A stretch of 64,000 nt of DNA from Mya arenaria (Eukaryota > Mollusca > Bivalvia > Myida > Myidae): NCBI RefSeq assembly GCF_026914265.1, contig NC_069133.1, positions 9,865,937 to 9,929,936 of the forward strand, given 5' to 3'. Position 1 is the first letter of the stretch; every line of letters starts with the position of its first letter. Below, one piece after another: positions 58,701 to 64,000 of this stretch. The notes under the pieces were generated by a model. The model was not told where the DNA came from, ran no database searches, and saw nothing but the letters and a program-made list of their open reading frames with translations. The position numbers and the translations under genes were made by a program.

Positions 58701-60650
58701 GCAGATATATAATACAATGTTTTAAATACCCCATCAAAGAGACAATTGTTAAATGTTCTGTAGATACATTACAATTTTTCCTATTATCTACCTCAAAGAG
58801 ACAATTGTTAAATGTTCTGTAGATACATTACAATCTTTCCTATTATCTACCTCAAAGAGACAATTGTTAAATGTTCTGTAGATACGTTACAATCTTTCCT
58901 ATTATCTACCTCAAAGAGACAATTGTTAAATGTTCTGTAGATACGTTACAATTTTTCCTATTATCCACCTTAAAGAGACAATTGTTAAATGTTCTGTAGA
59001 TACATTACAATCTTTCCTATTATCCACTTCAAAGAGACAATTGTTAAATGTTCTGTAGATACATTACAATCTTTCCTATTATCCACCTCAAAGAGACAAT
59101 TGTTAATTGTTCTGTATATACGTTACAATCTTTCCTATTATCCACTTCAAAGAGACAATTGTTAAATGTTCTGTAGATACATTACAATCTTTCCTATTAT
59201 CCACCTCAAAGAGACAATTGTTAAATGTTCTGTAGATACATTACAATCTTTCCTATTATCCACCTAAAAGAGACAATTGTTAAATGTAGATAGATTTTTC
59301 AAAGCTGTTATTAAATTAAGAAAAACTGCCCTCGAAATTTGATTGTTTCTTAAATACTTACTTTGTGTTTTATACTTTTATTATATGACACTCTACACAG
59401 TACATTGTGTGGTAATTGTGTTTGTATCATGTACATGTATGTCGCCATGACTCTGTCTGAAATTACCATAGACATTCATATGCCCCTTTTTGCCAATAAA
59501 CTTTGAACTTTTTGCATTTTGCACATAAAGGGACTCGTTCGCATATATTATAGTGGTAACGCTCTGTTCAAACATTATTATAATTTATTTATTTTTCTTG
59601 TTTTTATGGACAAACACCAATCATCAACTGGAATAATATACTCATTTGAACCATTTTTTTAGTCCTTAACTTTTCGCTTTACTAAGCCTTTTGACAAAAT
59701 TAGACATTTTAGATCTATGATAACAATAAAGCTCTTTTCTGAAGCTGTGCTGTTGTTTTAACAGTGTTACAAGCATTTCTTTCACATTTCAGATACATTA
59801 TTTTGAAAGGGGTTGTACTCCGTATGATGAAATAGCGAAAAAAAAGGAAATTGTCGAAAACTGACATAAAATTGGTATCGATGTGTACAATGCATTGAAA
59901 CTTACTAACTGAAGTACCACATAGTTTACAATTAATTTAATTTTCGCAGTTTTTTCGTATTTTTCCATTAAAAAAAATATTTCTAAGTATGTCTACCCAG
60001 TAGAATTCATTCCTTATGCGTGATTGGCAAGTCGATGTTATCACGTGATATTACCAAGCTAGGTATATAGCTTAAATCTTCCAACGCTTTCGGGTAAGCT
60101 TTCGTAGCACAGTTGATACAACATTGCCCTTGTACTGCAATTTTGGCGACACCGTTCAAACCCCGTCACCGAATCGATTTTTTTGTACATGTTGGTGTTG
60201 TTGTTTTTACAGTAATGATATCAAAGAGTAAAACAATTGATTAAATAACTGTCCTGAGGATCGCTACAAAACAAAAAAAAAATGATGCCAATCTGGTGTA
60301 CAGTCCTTTTTAATCGGACTCTTTAAATATGATTGAGTCCGTGTAATAAAGGGAAAGCCGAAACGACAAATGAAAATATGGTAGCATTATCTATATCACT
60401 ATTAAATCTTCTGAGTAATTGCTATAAAACCAAATGAAGTATACAGAGCTAAATACTTGTACGTATATTAATGTATATTGCAATGGACTGGTGGCTTAAT
60501 AGGCAATGGTTGTTAGTCATTGTCAATGTCATTACCTTGCGGCTGGACATCTGTTGCTGGGTTCGTCTGTACTGGATGGTCAGCTGTTGCTACGTGCACG
60601 ATAGTTGCCATAGCAACAAACACAAGTTCCAGAGGTCTCATTTTGCCCAT
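52570..60650 (-). CDS. Small secreted protein with DUF3011-like WVDRGC segment
   Basis: Four coding exons on the minus strand are 60536-60650, 57796-57940, 55892-55995 and 52570-52709. Phases 1, 2 and 1 agree at every junction and give 167 residues. Exon 1 starts MGKMRPLELVFVAMATIVHV, a signal peptide probably cut after ATA (about residue 23), followed by a Pro/Gln/Thr linker. Exons 2 and 3 encode one domain: SLRLLKRTSFYKCE, then YGISDDGHSWWVDRGCEAIF, then EVVECPN. This matches the pattern I associate with DUF3011-type proteins (I..V.L..Q.S...C, then WV..GC...F). Exon 4 is a short basic/amphipathic tail, PLTKLYDQLKKRLSES to NSFMNRFESISPMVRAHA, that I do not recognise. The start exon has an acceptor at 60663-60665, so a non-coding exon lies further upstream, possibly beyond the triplet microsatellite. 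Function unknown; the WVDRGC proteins are often lectin-like or adhesive (inference). The last exon has three other damaged copies in the window. Confidence 0.75.
52835..55380. repeat. 21-bp minisatellite in the last intron of the secreted-protein gene
   Basis: About 120 units of GGTGTTGCACCTAATGTTGGC, with shortened 12-13-bp variants (GGTTCCACCTAATGTTGGC) scattered through it. Internal blocks recur: the segment at about 53000-53220 is repeated at about 53500-53720, including the unusual CAACCTTATGTT and CCACCATCTAATG units. Because units are stop-free in several frames, many spurious frames (MLAVLHL and VAPNVGG repeats) arise. The family is shared with 3110-3905. Confidence 0.95.
55400..55885. 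other. Intron sequence with a (GTT)n run
   Basis: AT-rich intron between the 21-bp array and exon 3 of the secreted-protein gene, with a short GTT microsatellite at about 55673-55704. Nothing else seen. Confidence 0.5.
56000..57790. other. Intron of the secreted-protein gene
   Basis: AT-rich intron between exons 2 and 3. An A-rich stretch lies at 56563-56592. Short reading frames (56287-56508, 57227-57439) are AT-driven and show no recognisable similarity. Confidence 0.5.
58280..58560 (+). mobile_element. Possible fragment of a LINE ORF2 C-terminus
   Basis: The plus-strand frame 58317-58404 encodes RNYRKCHLCDNEHVGEEFH. This resembles the cysteine/histidine tail found near the end of many non-LTR retrotransposon ORF2 proteins (C-x2-C ... 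DE-x-H). The frame then stops, and the following 150 bases give only weak further similarity. It is short, AT-rich and clearly not an active element. It lies in intron 1 of the secreted-protein gene, just before a 59-bp array. Confidence 0.35.
58735..59290. repeat. 59-bp minisatellite
   Basis: Nine or ten highly uniform units: AAAGAGACAATTGTTAAATG, TTCTGTAGATACATTACAAT, CTTTCCTATTATCCACCTC. Low divergence suggests a recent expansion. Located in intron 1 of the secreted-protein gene. Confidence 0.95.
59300..60070. other. Intron sequence, no feature seen
   Basis: AT-rich. The minus-strand frame at 59393-59575 has no recognisable content. Confidence 0.4.
60095..60175 (+). repeat. tRNA-derived SINE head
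   Basis: AGCTTTCGTAGCACAGTTGA gives an A-box-like stretch (TAGCACAGTTGATA). An anticodon-like arm TTGC(C)CTTGTACTGCAA and a B-box-like CGTTCAAACCCC follow at normal tRNA spacing. The acceptor ends do not pair well, and a T-rich tail (TTTTTTGT) follows. Most likely the 5' part of a tRNA-derived SINE or a tRNA pseudogene. Confidence 0.45.
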
Positions 60651-60709
60651 TGTCAAGCCGACCTGAAAATATATAGTTAGAAATTGTTAAAAAGTTATAA
60701 AAAAGTCAT

Positions 60710-61495
<786 letters not shown>

Positions 61496-61905
61496 TGTTA
61501 TTCTTGTTTAACAAAGTAAGAAAGTAAAGTAATACCTTTAGATAACAAATCCTTCTATTTAAGTCCTATTATTCACTGCTGTTTTTACAACAACATATGT
61601 TTCATTGCAGATACATGCCCATTTTAAAGCGGCAAAAAGCTGTACAAAGACTGTCAAAGCAATTAATTTGTGTTTTATTGCATGTCTTAACACCACGACG
61701 TTATAAATAAATGTAATTTAAACGAATATATTTAATGATGTGTTTAATTACACAGGTCCCTCCTGGTGATAAATATTCCCCCATGTACATTTAACCACAA
61801 ACGATTAGATTTTCTTTCATAAGATAAATACATATATTATTTTCTTATATCTTCCTCGTTTAGGATAGTGTGTGAAACGAGTGAAGATTTTCATATACAA
61901 TGGGA

Positions 61906-62356
61906 GTATTCCACGTGATAAATAACGTCGTAAATGCTTCGTTTGAAGGCAACATTTTGCTTCAAATGATGACTTTAAACTAAAGTAACTCTACTATTAC
62001 TTAACCATTTCAAATAAAACAAAGGGCATTTTATGCCGTTTACAGAGCCCCGCCTTCGGTTATTGAGTGTTTAGTTTCATAAAACAATTCGACAAACCTT
62101 TTCACAAAACAGCAGCCTAATGGATCAATGTCAAATCATTATTTTGAAACAGGTTTGTTGAAGTGTTTGATGAACATAATAACCTAATCAAGCCCCGGTA
62201 ATAAAATAAAGGCGGGGCTCTTTAGACAGCATAGACTTCCCTTTGTCTTATTTAAAATGGTTAAGAAAAAGAAATGTTATATTAGTTTAAGTCATCATTC
62301 GAAACAAAATGTTGCCTTCCGACGCAGCATTTATGACGTAATTTTCACGTGGTATA
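61906..62356. mobile_element. Foldback (long inverted repeat) element
   Basis: A nearly full-length imperfect palindrome of about 450 bp. Left arm landmarks are CCACGTGATAAATAACGTCGTAAATGCT, GAAGGCAACATTTTG, AATGATGACTTTAAACTAA, ACAAAGGGCA and AGAGCCCCGCCTT. The same words appear inverted in the right arm (62340 back to 62205). Near the centre AAACAATTCGACAAACC pairs with GGTTTGTTGAAGTGTTT, so only about 40 bases (near 62105-62145) remain as a loop. There is no coding capacity. The termini are around GTATTCCACGTG and CACGTGGTATAC; a TA target duplication is possible. Likely a MITE of unknown superfamily. Confidence 0.75.
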
Positions 62357-62359
62357 CAC

Positions 62360-63640
62360 ACGCGTATATGTACACGGCAAGTTAAAGGCACTCGTTCACG
62401 TTTAATAGGGAAATAAATCCAAATTGAAATGCAAACAAATTGCTTGTTACAATGATAAAACACCATCGAAGTTCAATCAGAGCTCTTTGTCATCAATTAT
62501 CTAAAACGCATGACAGAGATTTTTTTATTTTGCCGAAAAGCTTTCATAACACTTACAAAAATTGATTGAATTTAGGCTTTGATTTACTAGCATGCTGTTC
62601 AGATGAGCATCTGTCAGCTGTTGTTTTTTATGTTTATGTATATACCACAATTTCAGCAAAGTTTAAATAAAACTTGCTGCCAACATTAATTCGGTAAACG
62701 AATAAAAGTTTTAAAAAAACAACAACATATACATGCACAGGTAAACTAATTGCAATAATTTGAGTTTCACTGTAAATGATAGGATGAATCATCAGTTGAA
62801 TGGCTAGACACGTCGCATTTGATACAGAGATGATAAACTATATATTATACATCTCAACTTTCATTCCTTAAATGAACAGCCTTTCGGCAATTGTGAATAT
62901 TGTCCGATGAACGCAACATCTTCGGATATGTTCGAATCGTGAATCATCGAGTATCGATATACGTGTAATTTGAAAGTTGTGTATCTTGTTAGTGTTTGTA
63001 ATGTGTCGACAGGTCCCGAAAATTCAGAATCAACATGTAAGAAAGTTTTAATTTATGATATGTTAAAAGTATTATCATTAGTGTGTTTCAATTACGTTTA
63101 AAAGTGTTTTGAAGTGATTATTTTTTCCAGCGTTAAAGTGGCGTAATTTGATAAACTGTTTTTGGTTAAGATTGAGTTGTCTATTTAAAAATGGGTGAGA
63201 AGAATTTTATGTAAGGTTTCTTAAATGAAATGATGAACTTCGGACTCTACACACATTAAGCAGCCCAACTGCGTTCATACCCCCATAATGACATGTGACA
63301 TCAATCCCGCAATTCGTTCCTTAAAACTTAGTGGTAAGCAAAATGAGAACACGAATCCAACACAAGCATTTCAAAAAGTGAGAAAAAAAAATAACTTAAA
63401 AGGTACGCAAAAACGATATTATATCCAGCCGGACTAACAGTTTTTACTCCTGCCAGGTACGATCAAACTGGTCAAAGAACTATGCATTCATTGAACTATA
63501 GTACAAACATGAGACAAAAAAATCTTATAGAAGAGAAGAAAACACACAAAGAGATACAATATAGCGAACGTTATATACATACATTTTTAAAATGGGTGGC
63601 AAAAAAAGACACTATCATAACAAATTTCTAGAATTCGGTT
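62360..63640. other. Unassigned sequence
   Basis: AT-rich DNA 5' of the secreted-protein gene. No exon or repeat that I can support. Confidence 0.35.
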
Positions 63641-63680
63641 ATTCCTGAAACTAGAAAAAACGACACAACCGAAAAAGACA

Positions 63681-63723
63681 GGCCTTGTTTAAGATAAGAG
63701 GCTTACTCTTAACAAGGCCTGAT
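63681..63723. repeat. Short perfect-stem hairpin
   Basis: CAGGCCTTGTT and its exact complement AACAAGGCCTG flank a loop that can itself pair partly (AAGATAAGAG with CTTACTCTT). This may be the end structure of a transposon. It is not a bacterial-type terminator in this context. Confidence 0.5.
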
Positions 63724-63931
63724 TGTCCACCGAGCTGTATTATGGTTCTGTCTTTTAATTGAAATGAAGGTTTTGGTAGTGTATCCCCCTTGCTGTCTTA
63801 GTCCCCGTGTCGCAACGCGCTCCAGCGAGTTTAGAAAAATGCTGTACTCCAAAGATTCTATACAGATAGTCGATGTATGATTGTCATTTTCCCGTATTTA
63901 ACCTTGTGATGGGGCGATGAACAAGATCGGT

Positions 63932-64000
63932 CCGCCCGGTTAGCTCAATCGGTAGAGCGTTGGACTGTGAATCGGACAACCCGGGTCACTTCTGTTGTGA
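63932..64000 (+). repeat. tRNA-derived SINE head, cut by the window end
   Basis: GCCCGGTTAGCTCAATCGGT contains a perfect A-box (TAGCTCAATCGG). It is followed by AGAGCGTTGGACTGTGAATC, with a GTG anticodon position (His-like) in a seven-base loop. The region where a B-box should be (CCCGGGTCACTTCTG) is degenerate, which argues against a working tRNA gene and for a SINE or tRNA pseudogene. The 3' end is outside the window. Confidence 0.5.

Noticed and set aside
63681-63723. Rho-independent terminator
   Set aside because: The hairpin is in eukaryotic DNA with no adjacent T-run or gene end; more likely transposon debris.

Overview
The window reads as animal nuclear DNA, most likely from a bivalve mollusc. 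It is AT-rich, its genes are split by introns with GT/AG ends, it is packed with minisatellites, and it carries small TTAA- and hAT-type elements and tRNA-like SINE heads of the kind common in bivalves. The species is not identifiable from the sequence alone. I found no rRNA, CRISPR array, operon or convincing retroviral or other virus-like element.

Four multi-exon genes can be assembled by eye, each with matching intron phases throughout. (1) and (2) are two paralogous genes of the DXO/RAI1 decapping-exoribonuclease family, both on the minus strand: copy A at 12030-17284 and copy B at 24502-32775. They lie in a tandem segmental duplication (about 8750-17300 and 20490-32900) that also duplicates the flanks and one intronic minisatellite. 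(3) is a berberine-bridge-enzyme-like FAD oxidoreductase on the plus strand, 39820-50038, with 8 exons. (4) is a small secreted protein on the minus strand, 52570-60650, with 4 coding exons and a DUF3011-like WVDRGC segment. Its exons are too short to show up as long reading frames.

Layout: 0-3 kb is a degenerate copy of the sequence found at 50.4-52.7 kb, ending in a broken copy of gene 4's last exon. 3.1-8.1 kb is minisatellite (21-bp, then 64-bp units with a higher-order period). 8.1-8.45 kb is purine-rich. 8.75-17.3 kb is duplication copy A with DXO-A. 18.4-20.2 kb is a long array of tRNA-like units. 20.5-32.9 kb is duplication copy B with DXO-B and several inserted transposons. 33.9-35.2 kb is another decayed copy of the gene-4 flank, running straight into a 33-bp array at 35.3-38.6 kb. 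39.8-50.0 kb is the FAD oxidoreductase, with arrays in most of its introns. 50.4-60.7 kb is gene 4 with a 2.5-kb 21-bp array in its last intron. 60.7-61.5 kb is triplet microsatellite. 61.9-62.4 kb is a foldback element. The window ends inside a tRNA-like sequence.

The most unusual feature is that some intronic arrays are made from the edges of the neighbouring exon. In both DXO genes the repeat unit contains the acceptor site and the first ~27 coding bases of exon 5. In copy B nearly every unit also carries a GTGAGT donor, so it resembles a row of mini-exons. In the FAD oxidoreductase the intron-2 array repeats the end of exon 2 plus its splice donor. The second unusual feature is a pair of arrays built from tRNA-like units with recognisable pol III A and B boxes. 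The genes show no obvious joint pathway; they are neighbours in a duplicating, repeat-rich locus.
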